Assembly: GCA_963675435.1 (NCBI GenBank)
Contig: OY776216.1
Span: 4,898,001-4,962,000, forward strand
Direction of reading: 5' to 3'
DNA: 64,000 nucleotides
Origin: Saccharicrinis sp963675435
GTDB taxonomy: Bacteria > Bacteroidota > Bacteroidia > Bacteroidales > Marinilabiliaceae
The notes below the pieces were generated by a model that ran no database searches, was not told the DNA's origin, and worked only from the letters and a program-made list of their open reading frames with translations. Each line of letters begins with the position of its first letter. The stretch's first letter is position 1. Shown in pieces: positions 55,247 through 64,000 of the stretch. A program made the position numbers and the translations under genes.

Positions 55247-55921
55247 TAATAATTACAAATTCACTGGTGTTTAATAATACGCTTTATTAGCACCTGTGAA
55301 TTTTGTTCCTTCCTTAAACAAATATATCTCAATACTTTTCCCTTTATCCCTTTCTTATTCCACCCTTTATTAAGAGGATTACTGTAGTTTATAAAAACGT
55401 GGTTAAACCCGCAATATACATTAGACCATCTATTACACATTGAAATTACTTCAAAACAAGACACTTCGTTACTTCACTTCAACTCACCAGAACGATGCTA
55501 TGCCTCGTTTCAGTAAAGCCTTGTTTTATGGTACTTTCAATGTTCATTACGAAATTCTAATACATAATCCGGGTTAAATGAGAGTATTGTTTTCAAGTAT
55601 TCATTATTTTATTAGAAGTAGGAAGCATGAAGCCAGAAGTAAAGTAAATGTAAATGAGAATAAATTTCCTCAACCTTCTAACTTCCATCTTCCGACTCCC
55701 AGCCCCTAAAGGAAGCTGTAGGACTAAGAAAACAATGTGATTAACAACGCTAATCTAAACTTGAGCCAAGTGGATTTATAACTTCCTTTTATCCATACAC
55801 AAAATAAGTATACATAAATCTGTTCCCACTAACCCATTAAATATTATTTAATCTATATTCGCATTAAACTAATCCTCTTTAACATTGTTAGGATTTATAT
55901 ATGTAAAAACAAGAAGCATAG
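55247..55921. other. Intergenic region with MITE-like element and GAAG-rich repeats
   Basis: Downstream of the CE12 gene: a 168-bp inverted-repeat element (55407-55574), then at about 55611-55710 a stretch of GAAG/CTTC words in opposite orientation on each side (imperfect hairpin). No ORF is supported. The 3' 150 bp should hold the carbonic anhydrase promoter. Confidence 0.6.
55407..55574. mobile_element. 168-bp MITE-like element with long imperfect TIRs
   Basis: The outer ends both read ACCCG inwards. About 56 bp of each end align as inverted repeats with shared blocks ATTAGA, ACATTGAAA and AAAACAAG. Flanks share TAA. No ORF. The ACCCG tip is the same as in the element at 33762, so both may be moved by one transposase family. 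Confidence 0.65.
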
Positions 55922-56548
55922 ATGGATATCAAGCAAATATTTAAGAACAACCAAAACTGGGTTAAGGAAAAACTAAGTATTGACTCAAACTACTTTAAAA
56001 ACTTAACCGTAGGTCAAAATCCGGATATACTTTATATAGGATGCTCCGACAGTCGTGTTACAGCAGAAGAACTTATGGGCGTATCTGCAGGTGAAGCTTT
56101 TGTACACCGTAATATTGCAAACATGGTTCCGAATACAGATTTGAGCGTAATGTCGGTAATTGATTATGCTGTGATGCAACTTAAAGTAAACCATATTGTT
56201 GTTTGCGGGCATTATTACTGTGGAGGAGTAAAAGCAGCTATGCAATCACAAGATCTGGGTATTTTGAACCCCTGGTTAAGGAATATCAGAGATGTGTACA
56301 GAATGCATAAAGACGAGCTTAACGCTATTAACGACGAGGATCAAAAGTATAAACGACTGGTAGAATTAAATGTTGAAGAGCAATGTATCAATGTACTTAA
56401 AACTGCCGAAGTTCAACGGGCTTATCGCGAAAGAGGCATAACTGTTCATGGTTGGGTTTTTGATATTCACTCCGGAAATTTGATTGATCTTAAAATTGAC
56501 TTCGATAAATTATTAGATAATATTATGGAAATTTATCATCTGGATTAA
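55922..56548 (+). CDS. can: Beta-class carbonic anhydrase
   Basis: 208 residues. Zinc ligands Cys41 (IGCSDSR), His97 and Cys100 (CGHYYCGG), with the Asp43/Arg45 dyad. It interconverts CO2 and bicarbonate in the cytosol. Length and motifs are standard; no partner (for example a SulP transporter) is adjacent. Confidence 0.95.
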   Translation: MDIKQIFKNNQNWVKEKLSIDSNYFKNLTVGQNPDILYIGCSDSRVTAEELMGVSAGEAFVHRNIANMVPNTDLSVMSVIDYAVMQLKVNHIVVCGHYYCGGVKAAMQSQDLGILNPWLRNIRDVYRMHKDELNAINDEDQKYKRLVELNVEEQCINVLKTAEVQRAYRERGITVHGWVFDIHSGNLIDLKIDFDKLLDNIMEIYHLD

Positions 56549-56849
56549 GGAGGAAAATAATTTTGCAGATTGCGTTTTAACACCTTTTTTTGGGTAAAAC
56601 TTTGATGCTCCATCAATAGCTAAAAAGTTAAACTAGCAAACCCATTTTGAGTGATACCATTTATTGCTTAAAACATAAGGTAATACAAGGGTTGTAGCAG
56701 ATATAAATCACTGAGTTTTAAAATTAACACCAAAGCGATAAAATTCTATAGGCATAGGATTTTAAACCCTTACTTATTCGATTTTACGTAATGCGATTTC
56801 TCACAAAATTAGATTTACAAAAGTGTGGCTAATTACGATTAAAAATTTA
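56549..56849. other. Intergenic region, 301 bp, no features seen
   Basis: It lies between convergent carbonic anhydrase and HU-like genes. It is AT-rich with no ORF, and I found no strong terminator hairpin for either gene. Confidence 0.5.
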
Positions 56850-57236
56850 TTAATTTGATTTTACGTAGGATAAATCCTTTAGCATACTTTTTATTTGTTT
56901 ACCTGGAGTAAAAATTACTCTTGAGTTTTTAATACATGATGAATTTACTTCATCTTCAGTAGCACGAGGTTCGCTACTTAAGCTTACTCTCAGATTTCCA
57001 AGATCGCCTAATTTTACAGATCTGCCATCAGCTAATGAATCAGTTAAAACATCTACCATAGCATACAAAACTGCACGAATATCAGCACCGCTTACAGTAC
57101 TCATTTTTTCTATACTTTTTGTTAATCCTTCTAAGGTAAGTTCTCCATCCATTTTTGCTGAAGCATAAAACTTCTTTTCTCCGCCGCCTTGCACTCCTGG
57201 CTGACCGCGTTCAATTACATTGTATTTAACTGGCAT
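56850..57236 (-). CDS. HU-like DNA-binding protein (HU domain fused, Bacteroidota type)
   Basis: 128 residues: N-terminal MPVKYNVIERGQPGVQGGGEKK then an HU/IHF-fold (KMDGELTLEGLTKSIEKMSTVSG, GRSVKLGDLGNLRVSLSS) and C-terminal TPGKQIKSMLKDL. The family is the Bacteroidota HU-related type, often near mobile or virulence loci. It presumably compacts or bends DNA in the cytosol. Transcribed alone. Confidence 0.88.
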   Translation of the reverse strand: MPVKYNVIERGQPGVQGGGEKKFYASAKMDGELTLEGLTKSIEKMSTVSGADIRAVLYAMVDVLTDSLADGRSVKLGDLGNLRVSLSSEPRATEDEVNSSCIKNSRVIFTPGKQIKSMLKDLSYVKSN

Positions 57237-57713
57237 AATTTAAAATTTAAGTGGTTAATTTTTGATACTTCAATTAGCATTACTTTGAAAATCAGCACTG
57301 AAATTAATAAATCATATCGTTAATGCAAACTTTTTTAAATTATTTATTTGGTTGTTTGATTTGTTTGAACATTTAATTCTAATCATAGGATAAGCTCGGT
57401 TTTGCAAGATTTATATAAAAAAACAAAATACAATAATACAAAAGCTCTTGAAGCAATACTATTAATTAAAATCATGAAAATATATGAAAGTAAATTGAAA
57501 AATAAAATAACATGAGAGAAGATACATTGCATACAAAGATAAAAAATCTTACTAAGAAGTGTTACCCCAAAGTATACAAAGAGATAATCAGTAACTTATT
57601 ATTGAGCAACAGATATCATTCCTAATTTTTTTAATGACATATACTAAAAAGACTAACTTATTAGTTAATAGCAAGGGCGTTTTTTGTTATATTTAATCCC
57701 AAATCCAAGAATT
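57237..57713. other. Intergenic region at island edge, 477 bp
   Basis: Between divergent HU-like and DUF6119-type genes. It is very AT-rich. It contains a weak 37-codon ORF (57512-57625, plus strand, MREDTLHTKIKNL...) with no supporting signal. No att-like repeat of the tRNA-Arg 3' end was found. Confidence 0.5.
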
Positions 57714-59573
57714 ATGAGTGAGAAAAATTTCTTTGATACAAATAGACTATACGAAGTTAAAGTATTTCAAATTGACAAAAGTTTTTATGAATTAAGAAAA
57801 ATAAAAAACAATACTGAGATCGTTAATTATATAGTTAATCAACATAGAGTTAATGTAGGTGATCCAAATCTTATCAACACACCAATTCCTAATGTTCAAC
57901 AAGATGATGTTAACTACTATTCCTATGTTTATAACGAAGAACAGAAAGAAGCATATTGGAAAAAGTTCTTGCCCAGTTCAATAACACAACATCATAACTT
58001 TGAAGTCCAGCAATTGTCGTTTGTTCTATTTGCAATAGTGAATAATCAAGTATTTGCGATCATTGGAGGTGGTGGAACTCGTGTGATAATGAGATATATA
58101 AATCATCGATTTGGAATAGAATTCTTTGAACACATCACAATACCAGAACAAGATATAATTAACTCAATAACAACACGAAGCATATCTGGACGATTAGTTG
58201 GTAGACAAGGGATATATAGAAATGGGCAAACTTTAATTGATGCTCTTAGTTTCACTAGTATTCCTACTAAAATAAATGCCTATTTACGTAATGATCTGAA
58301 AGACACAATATTTGATTTCATAACATTTAATAATGAAAATGTATTTATAGAAATTGGTTCATACTTCCTTTTAAAACATCGAGTTTCCTTTTCTGAATTG
58401 CATGAACTTTTCAAAAAAATAGAAGAAGTGCTTCAAAACAAAGATACATACTCTTTATCATCATTTAATAGAGTCAGAGATCCTGATCTGGTAGACAACA
58501 AATACTTATCAATACTACTTCAAAGACTAATGGATGATATGGTCGATAGGTTTTATGAATTCAGGTCAGACAGAATGATTAAGTTTGATATAGATTTTAT
58601 CCATCCTTCATTAATGCAGTTATTTTACGAATGTGACAAGTATGAAATTATTGCTAAAAACTGCCAGATACCGGTAGTTGAAACAACTGATAGAACTGAA
58701 TTATACACAAAAGGACTAAATCACCTTTATAATAAATTTGGCCCACAATGTGACAAGTATGAATTTGGTAAATATACATTAGGATTAAGGGTTCATGGCT
58801 ATAGAGGAAATAAGTTAAAAACAAAGGCACAATTTATACAACATCTCACATGTGAAATTAAGCATTACAACTGTCCTGTATTTAAAATTGATAGATTTTG
58901 GTATAAGGTAAAGGATAATTTTATTGAAACAATAAATAAACAATGCATAACATACATGTCAAACAACAGATTACCCAAAGGTATATTAGATGTTTTCTGG
59001 AATAAAAAAGAAACAGAAGGAAGCTATAACAATAAATACAAAGATAAAGCTAACTATTTAGTTTTTGACAAAGTTCTAGGTAACAACATTGAATTCTGCG
59101 ATATAATGTATGAAAACAACGAAAACATATACTTAATTCATGTTAAAGATGGATTTGACGCAAAAATGAGAGATTTAACGAATCAAATTATGATATCTGC
59201 CAATCGATTTAAAGCTGACATTGATCTTGAAAAATCCAAATTCATAAAGGAATTAATCGAAAAATATAATGACCAAAACGAAATTAAATTGGACTTAAAT
59301 TCATTCATCAACAAATTCAAATCAGGAAAAGCGATCCATTATGTAATGGCTTACAGAAGTCCATACAAAAAACTATCAGATATAAATAGAATATTAAAAA
59401 GCAATTCAAACATTGCTAAATACTCTGTAATTAATTGTTTTAAAGAAATGGCATCTTTGTATTCTTTAAAAGTTTATGACATTGCAAATATCACTTTTGA
59501 TAATCAAACCATTAACATTGAAACCATATTAGAATCCTTAAGTTCATTGAAACCTGTTTATAGTACTAACTAG
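57714..59573 (+). CDS. DUF6119/TIGR04141-type protein
   Basis: 619 residues from ATG 57714 (a TTG 10 codons upstream is unlikely). Cytosolic, no signal. The pattern fits the sporadically distributed TIGR04141/DUF6119 family: an N-terminal part with FVLFAIVNNQVFAIIGGGG, RFGIEFF and SISGRLVGRQG, a helical middle, and a C-terminal segment NIEFCDIMYENNENIYLIHVK followed by DLTNQIMISANRF. Members are found scattered, often in mobile or defence islands, with no agreed mechanism. It is adjacent to a two-TM protein and an integrase remnant, which supports an island origin. Assignment is from memory of the pattern. Confidence 0.7.
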   Translation: MSEKNFFDTNRLYEVKVFQIDKSFYELRKIKNNTEIVNYIVNQHRVNVGDPNLINTPIPNVQQDDVNYYSYVYNEEQKEAYWKKFLPSSITQHHNFEVQQLSFVLFAIVNNQVFAIIGGGGTRVIMRYINHRFGIEFFEHITIPEQDIINSITTRSISGRLVGRQGIYRNGQTLIDALSFTSIPTKINAYLRNDLKDTIFDFITFNNENVFIEIGSYFLLKHRVSFSELHELFKKIEEVLQNKDTYSLSSFNRVRDPDLVDNKYLSILLQRLMDDMVDRFYEFRSDRMIKFDIDFIHPSLMQLFYECDKYEIIAKNCQIPVVETTDRTELYTKGLNHLYNKFGPQCDKYEFGKYTLGLRVHGYRGNKLKTKAQFIQHLTCEIKHYNCPVFKIDRFWYKVKDNFIETINKQCITYMSNNRLPKGILDVFWNKKETEGSYNNKYKDKANYLVFDKVLGNNIEFCDIMYENNENIYLIHVKDGFDAKMRDLTNQIMISANRFKADIDLEKSKFIKELIEKYNDQNEIKLDLNSFINKFKSGKAIHYVMAYRSPYKKLSDINRILKSNSNIAKYSVINCFKEMASLYSLKVYDIANITFDNQTINIETILESLSSLKPVYSTN

Positions 59574-59748
59574 AGTTTTCATCCAAATCTCAAAGAAATA
59601 TTCTCACAACATTCAAATATTTCAACTATTAATTTTGACACCAATATCGACACCTCAAATACAAAAGCCAACAAATAAAACATTTGCATGCTCTTAAGTA
59701 AACCCTTTACGATTATATTATTATTAACTTTTAACTCATATCTAAATC

Positions 59749-60813
59749 ATGGAAATTTTAAAAAACATTGCTGCAAAGCTGAAACCGCACCTATATTTAA
59801 TTTTGATAGGTATCTCAATTCTTTATTTTATTTTTTATACAATTTATACACTAAGTATTGACTTTAATACTCATTTAAAAGACTACCAGAAGGCAATTGA
59901 ATTTTTCTTGAAAATAGCTATTATGATTCTTGCGGGAGGTATTTTTACTGTTTCATCAAAGTATCTCCAATTCCTAGGTGTTTTCAAGGAAGAATTTGAA
60001 AAAATAATTGTATCTGATCTTTTCAAACAAAAACTAAATGAAGTTGTTTTATCTGATGAAGCAAATAAAAAAATTGAAGATACATTAACTAAAATAATTC
60101 TTTCGGAAGAGTATTTATCAAATCATAAAAACTTAAATGACGTTTGGGAAAATTTAACTCTTTGCAAATACAAAAAACAATTTCCAGAACTTGAAGGTAA
60201 AATAAGAGAAAGAATAAATAATAAGTTTTACAATGTTGATAATATTTCATACTACTATAAGAATTATCATTTAGAGTATTCTTTTAAACATGTAAACAAT
60301 AATATTGTAACATTAACACAAAATTCATCGTATTCAGTTGTAAGACCAGACACAAGTGAGTTTGAATGGGATTATAGATTAAATACATATGAAGATTCAA
60401 ATCTATCAATACCAAAAGTTAGAATAACAATTGATGGTATTGAAAGAAATACAGATGTATTTAATGACATAAATTGGAATTATAAAGAAGAAAACATAGA
60501 AGGTCATAAAATTGAATTTACATCTAGGTATATAAAACGAAAACTTAAAGGTAAAAAAGAATATAGGTTTAATAGACAAGTTGTATTTCAATTAGATTTA
60601 AGTAAGGATAGAGTTTTTTCTTATTCATGCGATAAAATTATTGACTTTTTATCATTTGATGTATTACATTGCAATAAATTAAATGTAGTTATGGATCCTA
60701 TATATGATAATAAATTTAATAAAGAAACTAAAACTGCTGTAGAGCAAAGCTATAGTTCTGATGGAATTTGCATGCCAGGAGAAAAATATAAGTTGTTTAT
60801 TAATGTTAATTAA
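59749..60813 (+). CDS. Two-TM protein with soluble C-terminal domain, unknown function
   Basis: 354 residues. Membrane helices at about 15-35 and 49-66, then a coiled helical segment (70-130) and a charged beta-rich domain (150-354) with a VRITIDGIERNTDVF strand set. The topology places the large domain in the cytosol. Two-TM effectors coupled to sensor proteins are common in defence pairs, but no known effector family is recognised. It follows the DUF6119-type gene in the same direction with a 175-bp gap. Confidence 0.65.
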   Translation: MEILKNIAAKLKPHLYLILIGISILYFIFYTIYTLSIDFNTHLKDYQKAIEFFLKIAIMILAGGIFTVSSKYLQFLGVFKEEFEKIIVSDLFKQKLNEVVLSDEANKKIEDTLTKIILSEEYLSNHKNLNDVWENLTLCKYKKQFPELEGKIRERINNKFYNVDNISYYYKNYHLEYSFKHVNNNIVTLTQNSSYSVVRPDTSEFEWDYRLNTYEDSNLSIPKVRITIDGIERNTDVFNDINWNYKEENIEGHKIEFTSRYIKRKLKGKKEYRFNRQVVFQLDLSKDRVFSYSCDKIIDFLSFDVLHCNKLNVVMDPIYDNKFNKETKTAVEQSYSSDGICMPGEKYKLFINVN

Positions 60814-60847
60814 TTTATTAACGATTAAATAATTTATATTTTGGTTA

Positions 60848-60930
60848 TATATTTGTATCTTGATTAAAGAATTAAAATAATAAAACTAAAACTTATGAGA
60901 ATCAACAAAGCTGGAGAAGTAAATGGGTAA
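60848..60930 (+). promoter_or_regulatory. Promoter and 11-codon ORF of a short transcript unit
   Basis: A TATATTTG (60848-60855) matches the Bacteroidota -7 element TAnnTTTG. No TTG-type -33 box is seen. It is followed 40 bp later by ATG (60895) and an 11-codon ORF (MRINKAGEVNG, stop at 60928-60930). A strong terminator at 60991-61016 would give a transcript of about 150 nt. It could be a small RNA, a leader peptide or a microprotein. Confidence 0.45.
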
Positions 60931-60990
60931 TTAAGATAATTATCTTTTTATAATCTACATTAAAGTAGTAACGTATTATTTTTCATATCT

Positions 60991-61016
60991 AAAGGCTCTT
61001 CAAATCAAGAGCCTTT
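60991..61016 (+). terminator. Terminator of the short unit at the island edge
   Basis: A perfect 10-bp stem (AAAGGCTCTT, 60991-61000 with 61007-61016) with a 6-nt loop is followed by TTTTA on the plus strand. Confidence 0.88.
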
Positions 61017-61034
61017 TTTATTTAACTTACTTTT

Positions 61035-61220
61035 TTATATAGCCATATCATCAGCCAGCTTCTTACTGGTTAACATAGCGTAAATTTGAGTAATTTTTAA
61101 ACTTTTATGTCCAAGCATCCGGCTAACAGTTCAATTGACACACCATTTTCGAGCGTATATGGTAGTAGCAAATGTATGTCGGCCACATAAAAAGTTCAGT
61201 GAATTTAGAATAGGTCAAAT
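61035..61220 (-). pseudogene. Tyrosine integrase C-terminal remnant
   Basis: The minus strand reads LCGRHTFATTIYARKWCVN, a TGA, then TVSRMLGHKSLKITQIYA and ...KKLADDMAI-stop. This is the phage/ICE integrase C-terminal pattern: catalytic Arg in RHTFAT, His in MLGH and Tyr in QIYA. The N-terminal two thirds are missing. The single TGA interrupts the frame. It lies next to tRNA-Arg, a usual integration site. Dead. Confidence 0.88.
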
Positions 61221-61361
61221 ACAAAAATCTCATGCAAACATTTTATAAATATTCAAATATTTAGTTATTCAACACAATTCATTATAATACTATAAAGTTG
61301 TAAAACTTTTCTGGCAGAAAGGAATAAGAATAAAATATTAAGTTTTAATTTATAAAAAACA
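61221..61361. other. Non-coding DNA between integrase remnant and tRNA terminator
   Basis: AT-rich with no ORF; upstream parts of the integrase are not recognisable here. Confidence 0.5.
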
Positions 61362-61399
61362 ACAAAAGCGTTTAAAATATACATTTTAAGCGCTTTTGT
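61362..61399 (-). terminator. Terminator of tRNA-Arg
   Basis: A 17-bp stem with one wobble pair (61362-61378 with 61383-61399) and 4-nt loop; followed on the minus strand by a T run. It lies 23 bp past the tRNA 3' end. Confidence 0.88.
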
Positions 61400-61421
61400 A
61401 TTTAATTGACATATTGTGATG

Positions 61422-61493
61422 TGACCCCTACGGGATTCGAACCCATATCACTGGAACCGGAATCCAGAATTCTATCCATTGAACTAAGGGGCC
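61422..61493 (-). tRNA. tRNA-Arg (CCG anticodon)
   Basis: 72 nt folding as a full cloverleaf. The acceptor arms GGCCCCT and AGGGGTC pair (one G-U), and the anticodon stem CTGGA/TCCAG encloses TTCCGGT, so the anticodon is CCG (codon CGG). The T arm ATGGG/CCCGT has loop TTCGAAT. CCA is not encoded. An integrase remnant lies 200 bp off its 3' side, as expected for an island inserted at a tRNA. Confidence 0.95.
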
Positions 61494-61809
61494 TATTGTG
61501 GTGGGCACAATTATTTAATAATATGTTCTGTATTTTTTAAGGACGCGCAAATTTATAAAAACTTTTGAATTATAACCATGATTCATTATCTATTCAGCAT
61601 TTACCCTACTTAAACACACCCTGAATAAACAACAACAAACCAATTCTTCATACCCAATTATAATAATTACATCATATCCTTGCTGAATTACATAAACTCA
61701 TGAATCAAATCTTTAAGTATTTATAAAAGATTTTATAATTTCGCAGATTCATGGTTAAACTTGGTTTAACATTTCATTTATCATCAGAATTTGATACGTA
61801 AATAATAAT
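61494..61809. other. Intergenic region tRNA-leuS, 316 bp, with promoters
   Basis: It contains the tRNA promoter (see next entry). A TATAATTTCG near 61734 and a GTTAAAC/GTTTAAC inverted repeat at about 61754-61770 precede leuS and probably include its promoter. No ORF. Confidence 0.5.
61548..61555 (-). promoter_or_regulatory. -7 element for tRNA-Arg
   Basis: The minus strand has TAAATTTG, a perfect TAnnTTTG match, about 55 bp before the tRNA 5' end. No clear -33 TTG was placed. Confidence 0.5.
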
Positions 61810-64000
61810 ATGGAATACAACTTTAAAGCCATAGAACAAAAATGGCAGAAGCAGTGGGTAGATAACAAAACTTACAAAGTAGACATTGATAAAAACCGTC
61901 CTAAGTTTTATGTTTTAGATATGTTCCCTTATCCTTCGGGAGCCGGGTTGCACGTGGGACATCCACTGGGATATATCGCTTCTGATATTTATAGCCGCTT
62001 TAAACGATCAAATGGATTTAATGTATTACACCCTATGGGTTATGATGCATACGGTTTACCGGCAGAACAATATGCCATTCAAACCGGTCAACATCCACAA
62101 ATTACAACCGATACAAACTTAAAAAGATATAGAGAACAATTAGATAAAATTGGTTTCTGTTACGATTGGGATCGCGAAATCAGAACTTGCGACCCTGAAT
62201 ATTACCATTGGACACAATGGGCATTTATACAAATGTTTAACAGCTACTATTGCAACCAGGCAAAAAAAGCAGGTCCAATTACTGAATTAATTGAAGCATT
62301 TAACGCAGTAGGTACACAAGGTTTAGATGTAGCTTGTACCCAAGAGCTTGAGTTTACTGCTGACGAATGGAAAGCAAAAACAGAAAAAGAACAACAGGAA
62401 ATATTATTAAACTACCGTTTGGCTTACCTTGCTGATACAATGGTAAATTGGTGTCCTGCATTAGGTACAGTATTGGCAAACGACGAAGTGAAAGAAGGTA
62501 TCTCAGTTCGCGGTGGTCACCCAGTAGAGCAAAAAGTAATGCGCCAGTGGTTATTACGCGTTTCAGCTTACTCTGAAAGATTATTGCAAGGCTTAGATAA
62601 AGTAGACTGGTCTGATTCTTTAAAAGAGATTCAACGTAACTGGATTGGTAAAAGTGAAGGTGCTGAGATGAAATTTAAAGTAAAGGATTCTGATATTGTG
62701 ATGGATATCTTTACTACGCGTGCCGACACTGTGTTTGGTGTAACTTTTATGGTTTTAGCACCAGAAAGTGATTTAACACCTCTATTAACACAACCAGAAC
62801 AAAAAGAAGCTGTTGAAACCTATATTCAACAAACTAAAAAACGTACAGAACGCGAGCGTCTGGCTGAGGTAGATAAAGTTACCGGTGTATTTACAGGTTC
62901 TTATGCTATTAACCCGCTTTCTGGAGAAGAGGTACCTATTTGGGTTGGTGATTACGTATTGGCAGGATATGGTACTGGTGCTGTAATGGCTGTTCCTGGT
63001 CACGACTCTCGTGATTTCAAATTCGCTCGTCATTTCAACTTACCCATTGTACAGGTGGTTATTCCAGAAGGAGAAGAAGCTACAGATCCTGCAACATGGG
63101 AAGATTCTAAAGACTCAAAAGCAGGAACTGTAATTAATTCAGACTTTTTAAATGGGTTAACTGTACCTGAAGCTATTGCTAAAACAAAAGAATATATTCG
63201 TGAGAAAAAAGTTGGTGACGTAAAAGTTAACTATCGTTTACGCGATGCTATTTTTAGTCGTCAGCGATACTGGGGAGAACCTTTTCCTGTATATTACAAA
63301 GATAATTTACCTCAAATGGTAGATGAAGCAGATCTTCCTGTTCAACTACCTGAAATAGATAAATTTTTACCTACCGAAAAAGGTGAACCTCCATTAGGTA
63401 GAGCTAAAAACTGGGTATATAAAGATGCTTATCCATTGGAATTAAACACCATGCCTGGTTTTGCAGGATCTTCAGCATATTACCTACGTTATATGGATCC
63501 TAAAAACAACACTGCATTGGTCGGTAAAGAAGCTAACGAATACTGGCAGGATGTTGATTTATATATTGGAGGTACCGAGCATGCTACTGGTCACTTAATA
63601 TACTCTCGTTTCTGGAACAAATTCCTTTACGATTTAGGTTATGTGGTTAAAGAAGAGCCATACAAAAAGTTGATTAACCAGGGAATGATCCAGGGACGCT
63701 CAAACTTTGTTTACAGAATCAACGGAACCAATAAGTTTGTTTCATTAAACCTTAAGAATGAATACGAAACTACAGCTATTCATGTTGATGTAAATATTGT
63801 GAGCAACGATGTTTTAGATACAGAGAAATTCAAGAACTGGAATCCGGAATATAAAGATGCGGAGTTTATTCTTGAAGATGGTAAATACGTATGTGGTTGG
63901 GCCGTAGAAAAAATGTCGAAATCGATGTTTAACGTGGTGAACCCGGATGACATCATTGAAGACTTTGGTGCTGACACACTTCGTTTATACGAAATGTTCC
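61810..64000 (+). CDS. leuS: Leucyl-tRNA synthetase, 3' end beyond window
   Basis: ATG at 61810, open to the window edge (730 codons visible). Class I signature HVGH at 48-51 (YPSGAGLHVGHP) and KMSKS at 701-705, with an editing domain (about 220-430: TTRADTVFGVTFM, YGTGAVMAVPGHDSRD). About 190 C-terminal residues should lie beyond the edge, judged from usual Bacteroidota length. It charges tRNA-Leu. More GC-rich than the neighbouring island, as expected for a highly expressed gene. Confidence 0.97.
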   Translation, partial: MEYNFKAIEQKWQKQWVDNKTYKVDIDKNRPKFYVLDMFPYPSGAGLHVGHPLGYIASDIYSRFKRSNGFNVLHPMGYDAYGLPAEQYAIQTGQHPQITTDTNLKRYREQLDKIGFCYDWDREIRTCDPEYYHWTQWAFIQMFNSYYCNQAKKAGPITELIEAFNAVGTQGLDVACTQELEFTADEWKAKTEKEQQEILLNYRLAYLADTMVNWCPALGTVLANDEVKEGISVRGGHPVEQKVMRQWLLRVSAYSERLLQGLDKVDWSDSLKEIQRNWIGKSEGAEMKFKVKDSDIVMDIFTTRADTVFGVTFMVLAPESDLTPLLTQPEQKEAVETYIQQTKKRTERERLAEVDKVTGVFTGSYAINPLSGEEVPIWVGDYVLAGYGTGAVMAVPGHDSRDFKFARHFNLPIVQVVIPEGEEATDPATWEDSKDSKAGTVINSDFLNGLTVPEAIAKTKEYIREKKVGDVKVNYRLRDAIFSRQRYWGEPFPVYYKDNLPQMVDEADLPVQLPEIDKFLPTEKGEPPLGRAKNWVYKDAYPLELNTMPGFAGSSAYYLRYMDPKNNTALVGKEANEYWQDVDLYIGGTEHATGHLIYSRFWNKFLYDLGYVVKEEPYKKLINQGMIQGRSNFVYRINGTNKFVSLNLKNEYETTAIHVDVNIVSNDVLDTEKFKNWNPEYKDAEFILEDGKYVCGWAVEKMSKSMFNVVNPDDIIEDFGADTLRLYEMF

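Noticed and set aside
57512..57625. 37-codon ORF in front of the DUF6119-type gene
   Set aside because: No RBS, no promoter and no recognisable content; kept only as a remark in the intergenic entry.
62785..63033. 82-codon minus-strand ORF
   Set aside because: It is antisense to leuS, whose coding is unambiguous.
1..64000. CRISPR array, rRNA, phage structural genes or intact transposase
   Set aside because: Scanned for regularly spaced repeats and typical motifs; none was convincing.

Overview
The window looks like a chromosomal stretch of a Bacteroidota bacterium, probably a marine or sediment member of the Marinilabiliales type (the family is my inference). Reasons: very AT-rich DNA, almost no Shine-Dalgarno sequences, TAnnTTTG-type -7 promoter elements, a four-gene ExbB/ExbD operon, DUF4294 and HU-like proteins, LytTR and BlaI/M56 regulatory pairs, and many lipoproteins with Bacteroidota lipoboxes. 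NhaD and TrkH suggest life in salt.

Layout. 0-9.4 kb: a GH13-fold protein that has lost its catalytic residues, ElbB, a LytTR response regulator, DUF4294, YchF, an ECF sigma operon with membrane and periplasmic partners, HisRS and a WbuC-like cupin. 9.7-19.7 kb is a signalling block: two tandem receiver-adenylate cyclase proteins, EttA, a hybrid sensor kinase whose phosphoacceptor His is Arg, and a 986-residue protein with two receivers fused to a PEP-synthase-type ATP-grasp domain. 19.9-28.3 kb: two glutamate dehydrogenases of different cofactor type flank CobT, the ExbB/ExbD operon, asparaginase and a TatD nuclease. 28.3-35.8 kb: a long non-coding stretch, a six-hairpin glycosidase lipoprotein, an Omp85-like barrel, a PAS-type gene destroyed by a 254-bp MITE-like insertion, and an M19 dipeptidase. 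36-44.6 kb: BlaI/M56 pair with a double palindromic operator, a TPR protein, exonuclease III, TrkH and NhaD.

45.6-52.4 kb is a co-directional accessory cluster: an LRR-like lipoprotein, two unrecognised lipoproteins, an outer-membrane barrel, an S41 peptidase lipoprotein, a divergent apolipoprotein N-acyltransferase and an 87-residue protein. It is the best candidate here for an undescribed cell-envelope system. 52.6-57.2 kb: acyl-ACP thioesterase, a tandem CE12 esterase, a second MITE-like element, beta-carbonic anhydrase and an HU-like protein.

57.7-61.5 kb is a small island: a DUF6119/TIGR04141-type protein (a family of sporadic distribution), a two-TM protein, a short transcript unit with an 11-codon ORF, and an eroded tyrosine integrase beside tRNA-Arg(CCG). 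The window ends inside leuS. No rRNA, CRISPR array or intact transposase gene was seen.
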